From contig NC_068926.1 in NCBI RefSeq assembly GCF_023091745.1, forward strand, positions 51,236,001 to 51,300,000: a DNA stretch of 64,000 nucleotides. Reading direction: 5' to 3'. Made by a program: the position numbers and the translations under genes. The DNA comes from Budorcas taxicolor. Lineage: Eukaryota > Chordata > Mammalia > Artiodactyla > Bovidae. Below, piece after piece: positions 9,714 to 19,902 of the stretch (positions are counted from its first letter, which is position 1; each line of letters starts with the position of its first letter). The notes under the pieces are model-generated. The model did no database searches, was not told where the DNA came from, and saw only the letters and a list, made by a program, of their open reading frames with translations.

Positions 9714-10125
9714 CTTCCCTGGTGGCTCAGCGGTAAAGAATCTGCCTGCCAAACAGGAGATGTGGGTTTGATCCCTGGGTCGGGAAGATACTCTGGAGAA
9801 GGAAATGGCAAGCCACTCCAATATTCTTACCTGGGAAATGCCATGGACAGAGGAGCCTGGTGGGCTACAGTCCAAGGGGTCACAAAATGAAAGCAAAGTG
9901 TTGGTCACTCAATCATGTCCGACTCTTTGCGACCCCATGGACTGTAGCCTGCCAGGCTCCTCTGTCCGTGAACTTCTCCAGGCAAGAATACTGGAGTGGG
10001 GTGCCATTTCCTTCTCCAGGGGATCTTCCCAACCCAGGGATTGAACCCAGTTCTCCTAGCATTGCAGGCGGAGTCTTTATCATCTGAGCCACCGGAGAGT
10101 CAGACACAACTGAGCGACTGAATGA
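9714..10125 (+). mobile_element. Bov-tA SINE, interrupted by a second SINE
   Basis: Forward element from 9714 (cttccctggtggctcagc) to about 9888 (ggggtcacaaaatgaaag), completed at 10095-10125 by gagtcagacacaactgagcg. The gap is filled by an inverted copy of the same family, so this element is the older of the two. Confidence 0.9.
9889..10094 (-). mobile_element. Bov-tA SINE nested in an opposite Bov-tA
   Basis: Full reverse element: ggtcactcaatcatgtccg, accccatggactgtagcc, ccaggcaagaatactggagt, ggggatcttcccaaccc and catctgagccaccgg. With its host it forms two near-complementary arms of about 170 bases separated by almost no spacer. Confidence 0.9.
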
Positions 10126-10586
10126 GTGCTTACTCTGAGTTCCTCTTCCTCGATGCTCTTTCCCCCAGTCCATATTCCTAGTACAGTCTGACCTTGGCAG
10201 ACTGCACTCCACTCCCTAAAGCTATGTGATAATTTGGTTCCCATGTTAAGCCAAACACGGTTTGTATCGCTCCTGTAATAGGGCTTATTCCATGACGATG
10301 TTCCAAGTGTCGTGAATACCAGTGATATTATATGAGATGATTTTAAGTAGAACACCACTGTACTTTTTCCTTTAATAAATGATCTTTATTTTAATGTGTG
10401 TTCAAATGTTGTGACAGGCACTTCAAACCTGCAACGTCACAAATATCGTTGTATGGTGTATCTGTCGGAATCCCAGCACTCAAATGCAATAAGAGAGAAT
10501 TAATGAAGGGACACTCTACAAAGGTGGAGGCAGGGTCTGTGTAGAGAAATCAAGAAGAAATGGTGCAACGCCTAAGTAAGTAAGTG
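10126..10586. other. No recognisable feature
   Basis: AT-rich DNA with TTTAATAAATGATC near 10370; no element could be named. Confidence 0.4.
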
Positions 10587-10699
10587 AATAAGAGTCACTC
10601 AGTCGTGCCCGACTCTTTGCGACCCCATGGACTGCAGCCTACCAGATTCCTGTGTCCATGAGATTTTCTAGGCAAGGATACTGGAGTGTGTTGCCATTG
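10587..10699 (-). mobile_element. Bov-A monomer fragment
   Basis: Reverse Bov-A unit: gagtcactcagtcgtgccc, accccatggactgcagcc, ggcaaggatactggagtg and ttgccattgagaag. It lacks the tRNA-like half and is bordered at left by (TAAG)n, the family's tail-type simple repeat. Confidence 0.85.
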
Positions 10700-10744
10700 A
10701 GAAGCCTAGGGCTAGCGAAAATAAGGAGCTGTTAGTACCCTTAG

Positions 10745-11004
10745 AACCCACTTCAGTACTCTTGCCTGGAAAACCTCATGGACGGAGGAGCCTGGTGGGC
10801 TGCAGTCCATGGGGTCACTAAGAGTCGAGCACAACTGAGCGACTTCACTTTCCCTTTTCACTTTCATGCATTGGAGAAGGAAATGGAAGCCCGCTCCAGT
10901 GTTCTTGCCTGGAGAATCCCAGGGACAGGGGAGCCTGGTGGGCTGCCGTCTCTGGGGTCACACAGAGTCAGACACGACTGAAGTGACTTAGCAGCAACAG
11001 CAGC
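10745..11004 (+). mobile_element. BOV-A2 dimeric SINE with exact TSD
   Basis: Two forward Bov-A units (cttgcctggaaaacctcatg; cttgcctggagaatccc) linked by ttcactttcatgcattggag, with a CAG-rich tail. The 11-base TSD agtacccttag is exact at 10734-10744 and 11005-11015, implying a young insertion. Confidence 0.95.
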
Positions 11005-11015
11005 AGTACCCTTAG

Positions 11016-11513
11016 GCTGGAAGGGGTGGAGAAGGAGTAGCTACTAGAACCCAGAGAGACCTATTGCTGGAGGAGAGGGGCTAATCTGACAGGAGTGACT
11101 TTCAGCAAAAGGACATAGGCCCGGTTCCAATCATAGTGAGGCAGGAAGGGAGGTAAGGGGAATATCCCAACCGCTCTTTTCTCTGGCCTCAGGTCTCCCC
11201 TTGGGTGCTTCCCATTGGCTGAACCCAGGAGGAAACCAGAGTTCAGGGGATCCTAGGAAATATAGTCCACAGAGTCAGCCTCTGGATGCACAGAGCAGGG
11301 ACTGTCTGAAGGGGCAATTGAAAGGTAACCAGCATACTTAAAATGAGGCTATGTACAAGATCTGTGTAAATGTAAAATGGAAGGAAGCTGAGTTTTAAGT
11401 AGATCTGTTCAGGTAGCCATTGGTCTGCACATGGCTATGTTTTCAGGACTCTTCATCTCCTTTTTCTACTGTATACTGACCTCCACTACCCATATCCCAG
11501 TTTTGGTGTCATG
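11016..11513. other. No recognisable feature
   Basis: Unique DNA between the BOV-A2 and a BovB fragment; nothing further seen. Confidence 0.4.
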
Positions 11514-11987
11514 TCACTTTGCCAGCAAAGATCCATCTAGTCAAAGCTCTGGTTTTTCCAGTAGTCATGCATGGTTATGAGAGTTGGGCCATAAAGAAGG
11601 CTGAGAGCCAAAGAATTGCTTTCGAACTATGGTGCTGGAGAGGACTCTTGAGAGTCCTTTGGACTGCAAAGAGATCAAGTCAGTCAATACTAAAGGAAAT
11701 CAACCCCGAATATTCATTGGAAGGACTGATGCTGAAGCTCCAATACTTTGGCCACCTAATGCGAAGAACCAACTCATTGCAAAAGACCCTGATGCTGGGA
11801 AGGAGTGAAGGCAAAAGGAGAAGTGAGTGGCAGAGGATGAGATGGTTAGATGGCATCACTGACTCAACTTAAACATGAATTTGAGCAAACACTGGGAGAT
11901 AGTGGAGGACAGAGGAGCCTGGCGTGCTGCACTTCATGGGGTCACAAAGAGTTGGACACAACTTAGTGTCCAACAGCAACAACAACA
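11514..11987 (+). mobile_element. BovB (RTE) LINE, 5'-truncated
   Basis: An open frame at 11519-11872 encodes a decayed C-terminal part of the BovB reverse-transcriptase protein, with recognisable segments ELWCWRGLLRVLWTAKRSSQ, SILKEINPEYSLEGLML and MRWLDGITDS. It has in-frame losses against other copies here and a premature stop after DST. The 3' end runs through gagttggacacaac to an (AAC)n tail. Only the last 0.47 kb of a roughly 3-kb element remains. Confidence 0.92.
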
Positions 11988-12004
11988 TGTCATCATCTGT
12001 TTGT

Positions 12005-12130
12005 CTGATGACAGCCATAGCTGCCGGCTCCCTCACTAGACCAGAAGCTTTCCAGGGTTAAATTTCCTCACCTCTGTCTCCCTGGAGTCCAGCCAGTGCT
12101 CAATACATGTTTGTTAAATGAATAATTGAT
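12005..12130 (+). repeat. L2 3'-end fragment
   Basis: ctcactagaccagaagctttc, gtctccctggagtccagcc and gtgctcaatacatgtttg plus ttaaatgaataa match the last 120 bases of L2. Confidence 0.75.
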
Positions 12131-12217
12131 CACCTAGTCATTGAGAACAGCCGGACTAGGGAAAATGAGATAAAAATATATCGTTCCCACCTTCAAAGGT
12201 CTGCATCAAGGGAAATT

Positions 12218-12345
12218 TACAAAATAATAATACTGATCATGAATATGAACATGTGATGAGCGCTTCTCATGCACCAGACACCAGGCTGAGGGTGTCACAA
12301 GTACACATGGTGGCCCATTTCATCCTCAAGAAACTTCAAAAGACA
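12218..12345 (-). repeat. MIR SINE fragment
   Basis: aataataatactgatcatga, catgcaccagacaccaggc and cccatttcatcctcaagaaac form the left part of a reverse MIR. Confidence 0.5.
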
Positions 12346-12784
12346 CTCATCGGGTGCCTGCAGGAGACAGCTGGGATAGGGGTCAATGGGGACATGAAAT
12401 GAAGGGATGCAGACGGTGGGGTGGGCAGGCTAATGGAAGCCACCCCGAGGCTGCTATCATGGGGACCATTTCCTGTTCCCAGATTGAAGGGTCAGGGACC
12501 AGAGCAGTGCCTGGATCCAGAGAGGGTAGCATGGGAGATGGAGCAGTGGCCTGCAGAGACATCCACAACGGGATTCCTGGCAATTGTGCATGTACTGGGT
12601 TACAGGACCAAGGGGAGTGAAAGTTGCTGGTGAAATTAAGGTTGCTAATCGGCTGACCCTGAGATGGGAAGATTACTGTGGATTATCCAGCGGGCTCATG
12701 GTCATCACAAGGGTCCTTAAAAGTGGGAGCAGGAGGCAGGGGCTCAGGGGGATTTGAGGATGGAGGAGGGAAACCTGAATCCAC

Positions 12785-12891
12785 GGGTGGAACTTTCCGA
12801 CCCAGGAAATGAACCTGAATCTCGTGTGCTACAGGCAGTCTCCTGTACCGCAGGCGGATTCTTTACCATCTGAGGCACCAGGGAAGCCCTA
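12785..12891 (-). mobile_element. Bov-tA SINE fragment
   Basis: Only the tRNA-like half in reverse: ctttccgacccaggaaatg, gcggattctttaccatctg, aggcaccagggaagcc. The Bov-A half is missing. Confidence 0.7.
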
Positions 12892-12917
12892 GGGGTTGGT
12901 GACTTCTAGAAGCTGAA

Positions 12918-13132
12918 CGCTGGGCTCCCCTGGTGGCCCAGAGGGTAAAGAATCTGCCTGCGGTGCGGGACACCCGGGTTCGATCCCTGGGCTGGGAAGA
13001 TCCCCTGGAGAAGGAAATGGCAACCCACTCCAGTATTCTTGCCTGGAGAGTCCCATGGACGGAGGAGCCTGGTGGGCTATAGTCCATGGAGTCGCGAAGA
13101 GTTGGACACAACTGACCAAGTAATACACACAC
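12918..13132 (+). mobile_element. Bov-tA SINE
   Basis: Complete forward element with gctcccctggtggcccag, GGGTTCGATCCCTGG, tattcttgcctggagagtcc, ending gttggacacaactgacc and a (CA)n tail. The probable TSD agaagctgaa/agaaactgga lies near 12907 and 13135. Next to the reverse fragment at 12785-12891 it makes an imperfect inverted repeat. Confidence 0.88.
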
Positions 13133-13264
13133 ACAGAAACTGGAAAAGGTAAGGAAAGGATACTCCTCCCAGGCTTCCTGAAGGAACACAGCCCTGACAA
13201 CACCTTGATTTTGGCCCAGTGAGACCTGTGTCAGACTTCTGACCTCCAGACTTTAAAAAAGTCA

Positions 13265-13430
13265 GTTTGAGGATTTACAGGGGCCAGAGTTCAATTCCTG
13301 GTCTGGGAACTAGATCCCACCTGCTGCAACTAAAAAAGGTAAAAGAAAAGGTCTCACATGCTGCAGCTAAAGATTCCTAATGTTACAACCAAGAGCCACC
13401 ACAGCCAAATAAATTAAAATAATAATAATA
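13265..13430 (+). mobile_element. CHR-type SINE, 5' part degraded
   Basis: gttcaattcctggtctggg, aactagatcccacctgctgc, then a long A-rich region with cacatgctgcagctaaag and cacagccaaataaatt. The tRNA-like 5' end is missing or unrecognisable. Confidence 0.75.
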
Positions 13431-13479
13431 GAAGTTTGTGCTGTTTTAAGCCACTGTGTGCTCATTTGTTAGTACAGTT

Positions 13480-13753
13480 GTTGTTCAGTTGCCCAGTTGT
13501 GCCTGACTCTTTGCGACCCCATGGAATGCAGCGCACCATGCTTCCCTGTCCTATACTATCTACCAGAGCTTGCTCAGACTCATGTCCACTGAGTCAGTGA
13601 TGCCACCCAACCGTCTCGTCTTCTGTCATCCCATTCTGCCCTCAGTAGTTCCCAGCATCAGGGTCTTTTCTAATGAGTCAGACCTTAGCATCTGGTGGCC
13701 AAAGTATTGGAGCTTCAGCTTCAGCATCAGTCCTTCCAATGAATATCTGGGGT
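13480..13753 (-). mobile_element. BovB LINE 3' fragment with TSD
   Basis: Reverse BovB 3' end beginning ttgttcagttgcccagttg and reaching ccttccaatgaatatctgg, the complement of the C-terminal coding region. Its ends are set by tgttagtacagt (13468-13479) and tgttaggacagt (13754-13765), a 12-base TSD with one mismatch. Confidence 0.92.
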
Positions 13754-13765
13754 TGTTAGGACAGT

Positions 13766-14059
13766 AATAGGAGACAATTACAGGCAGCTCTCAGAAAGTA
13801 CTGCCCACCAGGAGCTGTGACCTTCAGTAGGGGGACAAACCACTGCCAAACCTCAGCCCTGTAGGGAGGGACCAAGGGGCATAAGTAACCCCAGTTCCTT
13901 CTCCCTTCCCCCACCCTCCAATCTGTTCTGATGCGTCCCACTGGTACTGAGATGGGGCTTGGGGGGTGGGGTGGGGGAGGGGCATGTCTGTTGGCACAGC
14001 TCCTGTGTTGCGCACTCAGCCCCTGCAGACGCAGAGCCAGGAGGAAGAGGGCAAGTGAG
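13766..14059. other. No recognisable feature
   Basis: C-rich and G-rich unique DNA, including a G-rich run at 13955-13983. Confidence 0.4.
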
Positions 14060-14200
14060 ATTATAAATTATCAGCTATGTGTTACAGTTGATGAATAGGA
14101 GGCTGAGAGAGGTCAAGTTCTTTGCTTGAGGACACTCAACTAACAAGCAGCTGATCCAGGATTTGAACTCAGGATCCGAGTGCCACTGTCTACCATGACA
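14060..14200 (-). repeat. MIR SINE
   Basis: ggctgagagaggtcaagttc, acactcaactaacaagcagc, ccaggatttgaactcaggat: a good reverse MIR core. Confidence 0.75.
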
Positions 14201-14760
14201 CCAGGGAGCAGAGCATGGCGTCTGTGCTGGGAGCCCAGCCACGTGAGCACACGGCCTGCATGTGTGCGCGTGTACTTGCTGCTTCGCACGCCCGCCCAGC
14301 GCGCCTCAGCCCCTGGGGCATGTGTTTCTGTGGGTGTTCTCTTTTTTCCGATCTCTGCTATCAGCAGCAAGTTTCAAAAGCAGCGAGAGAAAGATGAAAT
14401 GACACTTTCGCTAAACAGGAACCATATCCCACAACCTCCGCTGGCTTGCAGTGCCTCCGTGTCTAATTAGGGGTTGTGCTGTTCAGAGTGTGAACGTGAA
14501 ATTGCTGCTCCCTCCCCAGGCAGGCAGCTGGTGTGGGCACCCAGATGCTTGCAGGGCTGCATCGGTCCCCAGAGACCATGGAAGTGCTGAATGCCGCACA
14601 GCAGGAGGGCCGCGTGCGCACTGATGGGTCTTCCGTGAAGCGGGAAGTGCCAGACCTCTTATATCAGCAGTGTTACAACTCTGTGTTTCACGGCTCTGTG
14701 TCTTGGAGGCTATTTCTTTGAGCTTGAACTGCAGGGGCAAAGAAAAGATTTAATGCAGTT
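14201..14760. other. Repeat-poor stretch with a small CpG cluster
   Basis: A CpG cluster with a CACGTG E-box (near 14240) spans about 14235-14310, followed by low-repeat DNA with TCTAATTAG (14461-14469). These could be regulatory, but no gene structure is visible. Confidence 0.35.
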
Positions 14761-14764
14761 GAGG

Positions 14765-14870
14765 AGCAACCGCATGTGATTGCATTTCATCCTTGCAGCA
14801 ACCAGGGAGATCCCATTACACCCAGCAGAGGGTGAGAGACACACTGGGACCTAGAGCAGCTCTGAAATTC
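14765..14870 (-). repeat. Possible MIR fragment
   Basis: gcatttcatccttgcagcaacc and cagagggtgagagacacac weakly follow a reverse MIR; the match is marginal. Confidence 0.3.
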
Positions 14871-14919
14871 TATACTTGGCCCTGGGGCTCCACGAGGACC
14901 CTTTTCAGCCATTCTGCCA

Positions 14920-15622
14920 TCGTCACTGTTCTCCAGCCTTCAGCCCCTCTGACACCCCCTACTGCTTTCCAGCTTGAAATTTAGCACATGCTAGTCCCTC
15001 TGGTGAAAATGCTGTTCCCTGCTTTCCTGGTGACAGCTGCTGCTGACCCTGTTCATCTTTCAGGTCTCAACTTAAAGACCTTGAAGTTCCTCTAGGTGCA
15101 GACTAGTGTCAGGTTCAAGGGCTTTTGGAGTCAGACCACCTGGGTTTGAATCCTAACTCTGCCACTTGAACTGGATAACCTTAGGCAAGTTGCTGAAGCT
15201 TTCTGCGCCTCGTTTTTACTATCTGTTAAGTGGGCACAGAAAAAGCATCTACCTTATAGCATTGCTAAAAGGATTGAGTGAGGGAATTAAGAAAAGAAGA
15301 AAAATGCCTTTATATATACGGGAGGGCAAGGAGCAAGAAGCATTGGCTACTAGTATTTCTTCTTGATCCACTCACACAGGTGTCCATGGTACCAGCATGT
15401 ACCATGGTTCCCAAAACTCCCTCATTGATTTGGTTCAGATATAATCAAACTGCAGCCATACATGTCTTTATGGGCTTAATATCTGTCTCTCCCACTTGTC
15501 CATGAATCCCTTGAGGACAGAGGTCATGCTTGTCTTGCTCTCCCTGTATCCCTAATAGTTTAGCATCAGGTCTGGTGCACAGTGGGTGCCCAAGAAATAA
15601 ATACTTAATGCATGATGAGCAC
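14920..15622 (+). repeat. L2 LINE, interrupted by MIR
   Basis: Left part: gctagtccctctggtgaaaa, atgctgttccctgctttcc, tcatctttcaggtctcaact. Right part (from about 15430): atctgtctctcccacttgtc, tccttgag-type block, ctggtgcacagtgggtgccc and aagaaataaatacttaatgc. A MIR at 15098-15295 lies between. Confidence 0.7.
15098..15295 (+). repeat. MIR SINE, nearly complete
   Basis: gtcagaccacctgggtttgaatcc-type B-box region, ctctgccacttgaactgg, ttaggcaagttgctgaagc and catctaccttatagcattgc are in consensus order. Confidence 0.85.
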
Positions 15623-15744
15623 CGAAGCCCATGAACTTTCTCCTCCCAAAATAGAGCCTGGTAAGGAATAGTAGAAAGTAGAAAGTATATTTATGAAGCT
15701 AGCACCCAGGTACCAGCACTCAGGGCAAGAAGCAGAACATGTTG

Positions 15745-15905
15745 CCACACCATGTGGTTACAGCCTCCTGAGAGATTCCAACGCAGAACCACCGAATAAG
15801 CTGATCTCAAATTCCTGATGCATGGAAACTGTGTGAGACTGTAAGTATTTATTGCTGATTTAAGCCAGTAGGGCACTTTGTTATGCAGCTGTAGCTAACA
15901 AATAA
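15745..15905 (+). repeat. Ancient LTR 3' end (MLT1-like)
   Basis: ccaacgcagaaccaccgaat, cctgatgcatggaaactgtg, attgctgatttaagccagtag and ttgttatgcagctgtagc resemble the 3' end of a mammalian MaLR-type LTR. Confidence 0.5.
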
Positions 15906-16009
15906 ACCTGCCATGGAAGGAGCCATATCTACTAATAGCCCCCAGGCTTTCCTTGGCACACATAGCCTGAGATCCGTTATGGGTACTGAGACACAGATTC
16001 TTGCTGTTC

Positions 16010-16095
16010 TTTTTGCTTTTTAATTCGACAACTGACTTAGGCTTGGCATACAGTTGGTGCTCAGCAAACACTTTTCAATGATGAATGAACAAAAA
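16010..16095 (+). repeat. L2 3'-end fragment
   Basis: cttggcatacagttggtgctc, agcaaacacttttcaatg and atgaatgaac match the L2 terminus. Confidence 0.65.
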
Positions 16096-16404
16096 ACTCA
16101 AAATTCTGTGGGAGTCTCCAAGGCAGATGGGTATGTAATTAGAGCATTTTTTTCAGCACTATTTTTAAAGTCCTGCAAGGAAAGATACTCTAACATTTTC
16201 TCGTAGCAACTTTTCTAAATATCTAGCAACCCCTGATGTCATGAATGTCTTCCTCATATCCAACCTAGTTTTCATCCACTGCAGCTGAAACTCTTCTTTC
16301 TTTGGCTTTCATTTATCTAATTCCTGTGATTTGTCAACAAATATCTGCTATATTTAGGTCCTCTGGGAGAGACATAAATGACAGCAGTCTGCTCGCCCTT
16401 CATA
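16096..16404. other. No recognisable feature
   Basis: AT-rich unique DNA. Confidence 0.4.
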
Positions 16405-16500
16405 AATGAGACTATAGGCTGAGAGTCAGGGGGCCTGAATTTTAGTTCTTTTTCTTAAATGGGCCTCAGTTTTCCTAGTACACAGTGGGGGCTTTGTGCT
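16405..16500 (+). repeat. MIR SINE fragment
   Basis: ggctgagagtcagggggcctg, aattttagttc and gggcctcagttttcctagta follow a forward MIR with a deletion. Confidence 0.5.
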
Positions 16501-16942
16501 AGACTAAGAGAAGCAAGGAGCTTTCATCCTGTGCTGGTTCTTAGTAATCAGGTGTGGTCCCCTGAAGGTCCAGGATGAAGAGGTGATGCTCAAGCTTAGT
16601 GGGAAAGAGAGAGAGAGAGAGCTGAGATCTATTAGTGATGTCTGCTCAGATGTGGTACAGAGAAATACTGTGTATTCACCAACCCTGAGCTTAGCCATCT
16701 CAAAATTTCCTGCAAATTCTGATCATCTCTAACTTGGGGAAACTCATGGAATATTAACTCAGATATTAGGTAGGTGACCTCTTCAGCCAAGATCCACAGA
16801 GAATTCTGGGCAGGGAACAATAGCCAAGGCCAGGGAGACTTTCCAGTCAGCAAGCATGTTCAGAGCACACAGATGGTGGCTTTTCTGGAGAGGTGAGAGA
16901 AGGTGGGGAGTGAATTGGAGAGTTGACTCAGCCCATTCTGGA
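16501..16942. other. Unique DNA with short (GA)n
   Basis: A short GA microsatellite occupies about 16606-16621; nothing else is recognised. Confidence 0.4.
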
Positions 16943-17182
16943 TTCTGTGTGTGTGTGTGTGTATGTGTGTACGTGCACTCAGTCATGTCTGACTCTTTAT
17001 GACCCCATGGACTGTAACCCGCCAGGCTCATCTGTCCATGGAATTTTCCAGGCAAGAATACCAGAGTGAGTTGCCATTTCCTTCTCCAGGAGGTCTTCCT
17101 GACTCAGGAATCAAACCCGTGTCTCTTGTGTCTCCTGCATTGGCAGGCAGATTCTTTACCACTGAGCCACCTGGGAAGTCAA
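16943..17182 (-). mobile_element. Bov-tA SINE with (GT)n tail
   Basis: Reverse element: gcactcagtcatgtctgac, accccatggactgtaacc, cttctccaggaggtcttcc, cactgagccacctgggaag. A GT-rich microsatellite (16947-16970) grew from the tail. TSD attctgga at 16935-16942 and 17183-17190 (exact, 8 bases). Confidence 0.9.
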
Positions 17183-17418
17183 ATTCTGGACTGGGAAGCA
17201 TTCAAAGGTATAAGAAGGGACATCAGATGTGGGTAGTCCCTGCTTATCCTCCTTCCCCTGAGGTCCTAGAACCTTCTTTGGGCTGGAGGACAGGGCTCCC
17301 TGACTTGGCAGAATTGATCATCCCAGACAGATTCTGAGCTTTCAGGGACTGGATGGATGTCAGAATTGAAATCTGTTGGCATAAGGAAGTGAAATCTTGA
17401 TAATAATAAAATAACAAC

Positions 17419-17704
17419 AGGGCTTCCCTGGTGGTCCAGTAGTTAAGAGTCTGCCTGACAATGTGGGGGACATGGTTCAATAGCTGATCTTGGAAGATTC
17501 CCACGTGCCACGGGGCAACTTTGAGCCCACGTGCTGCAACTTCTGAAGCCCGCGCCTAGAGCCCGTGCTGCACAAGAGAAGCTGCTGCAATGAGAAGGCT
17601 GCACACCACAATGAAGAGTAGCCCCTGCTCGTCACATCTGGGGAAAACCCACACGCAGCAGCAAAGGTCCAGCACAGCCAAAATAAATAAACAAACAAAC
17701 AAGT
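17419..17704 (+). mobile_element. CHR-type SINE, long form
   Basis: Almost complete forward copy: ggcttccctggtggtccagt, a diverged B-box (ggttcaatagc), ccacgtgccacggggcaac, cccgtgctgcacaagagaag, cagcacagccaaaataaat and an (AAAC)n tail. Confidence 0.9.
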
Positions 17705-17774
17705 ATTTTAAAAATACTGCCACTTTCCTTGATGAACAGCTTTGGAATACAGAAATTTTAAATATAATAATAAA

Positions 17775-17925
17775 ATATCAGCAATAGCCACATTGACTAC
17801 CATGAATTGAGCACTTAGTGTATGCCGAGTTTGGTGAGTGCACTTTTTGTACGGATTTTTCCTGCAACCTCCAGGATGCTCCTATGAAGTCAGTACTGCC
17901 CTGCACTCTGAAGTTCACAGATGCC
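17775..17925 (-). repeat. MIR SINE
   Basis: gaattgagcacttagtgtatgc, cggatttttcctgcaacctc, caggatgctcctatgaagtc follow a reverse MIR. Confidence 0.6.
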
Positions 17926-17929
17926 AGTG

Positions 17930-18425
17930 TGACCTTTCCAAATATCACCCAGACCTTGCCACCCCTCCCCTTTAACCCCTAGAGGCTCCCATTGTTCCCA
18001 GAAGAATATCCACACATGCCACATAACCTTCAGGGCCCCTGCCTCTCCTCATCTCATGACCTGTTCTTTTCCCTTCCATTGGCTCTGCTCCAACCTCAAC
18101 GGCCTGCCTTCTCTTCAGACATGGATATGTTACTGCCTCAGGGCCTTTGCACTTGCTGTGGCCCCACCTCCCATCCCCGCCTGATGCCTTTCCCCCAGAA
18201 GTCTGCCTGGCTGACTCCTTCTCACTTTTCACCACTCATGTCAACAGCCTTCCCTGACCTCCTTATCTAAATAGCCTGGGCCTTCCCCATTGTTCACTGA
18301 CCCCTCATGCTGCTCTATTTTCCTCCGATCCTCTTGTCTCCCTGACATTATGATGGCGTGTTTCCTGTTCATCTACCGGTTGGCTATCTCTCCCTGCCCT
18401 GAAAGGTCATCTACATGAGAACCCC
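17930..18425 (+). repeat. L2 LINE 3' region
   Basis: Among the best preserved L2 pieces here: ctgcctcagggcctttgcac, ttgctgtggccccacctccc, caacagccttccctgacctc, gcctgggccttcccc, ttgtctccctgacattatg. The final terminus is absent. Confidence 0.8.
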
Positions 18426-18849
18426 CTCTCCAATGAGGAGCCCTTGCTGCCGCCTGTGTGTCCTTTATCATAACAGAGAGACCCCATGATGTCACCAAGT
18501 GGCAGTTCCCCTGGGCACCTGCAGGTAGAGGACAAAATGCCAGGTTTCCAGCCTGTGGAGGGGCCTCTGGGAGTCCACCGTGAGGCTCAGGAGGGCAGGT
18601 CCAGAGGTCGATTCCCCTTGGTGAAATTAGCACTGCTTTTCACCCCTTGCCACAAAATGAAAGAGAAGAGAGGTTGCAACGATAGCATGGCAGCACCAGT
18701 CCCAAGCCCTGTGAAGTCAACTGATGCGAGCCTGACACTCAGAAGCCTGTTTTCCCTCATCGCTGAAATCAAAACACTTCTGACAACTCGTGGCTTGTCA
18801 CAGTTTAAGTGGCAACAGTTTCTGCTTCATGGTGCATAATGTCACTTTG
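18426..18849. other. No recognisable feature
   Basis: Unique DNA; the 18486-18839 frame has no domain. Confidence 0.4.
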
Positions 18850-18985
18850 CTGCAAACACTGATGTCAGCTTCATTGTGATGAAAGATGGTATCATCATAC
18901 CCACTTTCCAGATGAGAAAACTGATGTCCAGGGAGGCTGACCTTGCTCAAGAGCATGACATGGTGAGTTGGGGGACCTGAGTGCT
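18850..18985 (-). repeat. MIR SINE
   Basis: catacccactttccagatgag, aaaactgatgtccaggg and gaccttgctcaagagcatg match a reverse MIR core. Confidence 0.65.
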
Positions 18986-19547
18986 GGGCTGGGCAGAGCT
19001 CCCGCCGCCACTGGTCTTAGAGAAGCTGACTCTCCTGCCCACCGTGAGTCAGAGCTGCCAGGTGCCAGAATTCCCCTGGGGCACCTGGGAAGTGCCACGT
19101 AGGCATCAGGGACCTAGCATGCACTGGGGAGGGCACAGCCCTGGGTAGCATAATGTGTTGGTAGAATAATGTGTTGGTATTCCCCAGAAATCCACTCAGA
19201 GGCCAGTATATTTTTATCTTCAGAGGCAGAGACAAAGGCACCGGGTCATGGACAGGTAAATGCCTAACACGTCTGCCTTCTGCTGAGGCTCTGGAGCCAA
19301 GGAAACAGGAAGGTCAAGCTGGCTCTCTGTGACCACTGTCCTAGGGCTGGACCCCCCAAAGTCAGACGTGAACAGAGGACAGGAGGTGCCTTTTGTGACC
19401 TGACCACGGACAGGGTCTCCCCGGATCAGAACTCTTAAATCCACGATCAGCACCCACTCTGCGTCCTCTGACTCCAGGTGAATAAGAACAAGGCCAGGAG
19501 AAGGACGCTGCAGTGGCTGAAAGCAAAACAGGGGTGAGAAGGCTGAA
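18986..19547. other. Unique DNA with a short tandem duplication
   Basis: A 16-base unit (gcataatgtgttggta, 19148-19163) is followed by a copy with one change (gaataatgtgttggta, 19164-19179). Nothing else is recognised. Confidence 0.45.
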
Positions 19548-19740
19548 TTTGGGTCTTTGCTGTGCTGATGCAAGGCGGTGTGACCTTGGGCAAGTCACTT
19601 CATCTCTCTGGGCCTTATTTGCCTCATCTGGAAAGTAAGGATTAATAATACCATTTAAATGAATTGTTATGAAAGTTAAATGAATTAACATATATTAAAT
19701 GCTTTAAAAACAGTGATTGGCGTATAGTAAGTGCGCTATG
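19548..19740 (+). repeat. MIR SINE, well preserved
   Basis: gtgaccttgggcaagtcac, ttcatctctctgggcc, gcctcatctggaaagtaagg, gttatgaaagttaaatgaat and agtgattggcgtatagtaag are in order. Confidence 0.85.
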
Positions 19741-19753
19741 GAACTTAGCTACA

Positions 19754-19877
19754 GGGGCTTGCTTACCTGGAGGTCCAGTGGTTAGGATTCAGCACTTCCA
19801 CTTCAGGAGTCAGGGGTTCAATTCCTGGTCAGGGAACTAAGATCCTGCATGCCACTTGGTGCAGCCAAAAAAGAAAG
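19754..19877 (+). mobile_element. CHR-type SINE with exact TSD
   Basis: gcttacctggaggtccagtgg, ggggttcaattcctggtcag, ggaactaagatcctgcatgc and gtgcagccaaaaaag. TSD ttagctaca is exact at 19745-19753 and 19878-19886. Confidence 0.92.
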
Positions 19878-19902
19878 TTAGCTACAATCCTATGTCCATA
19901 TG

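Larger units (their letters stand above)
12630..13470 (+). repeat. MLT1-like LTR (ERVL-MaLR), broken by three SINEs
   Basis: Ancient non-coding LTR visible as gatgggaagattactgtgg, ttatccagcgggctcatgg and catcacaagggtccttaaaa (12640-12725), a short stretch at 12892-12917, aacaccttgattttggccc with gacttctgacctccagac (13198-13250), and gtgctgttttaagccactg (13438-13458). Insertions at 12785-12891, 12918-13132 and 13265-13430 interrupt it. Confidence 0.7.

Noticed and set aside
16945..16971. Independent (GT)n locus
   Set aside because: It grew from the 3' tail of a Bov-tA SINE bounded by a TSD, so it is part of that element.
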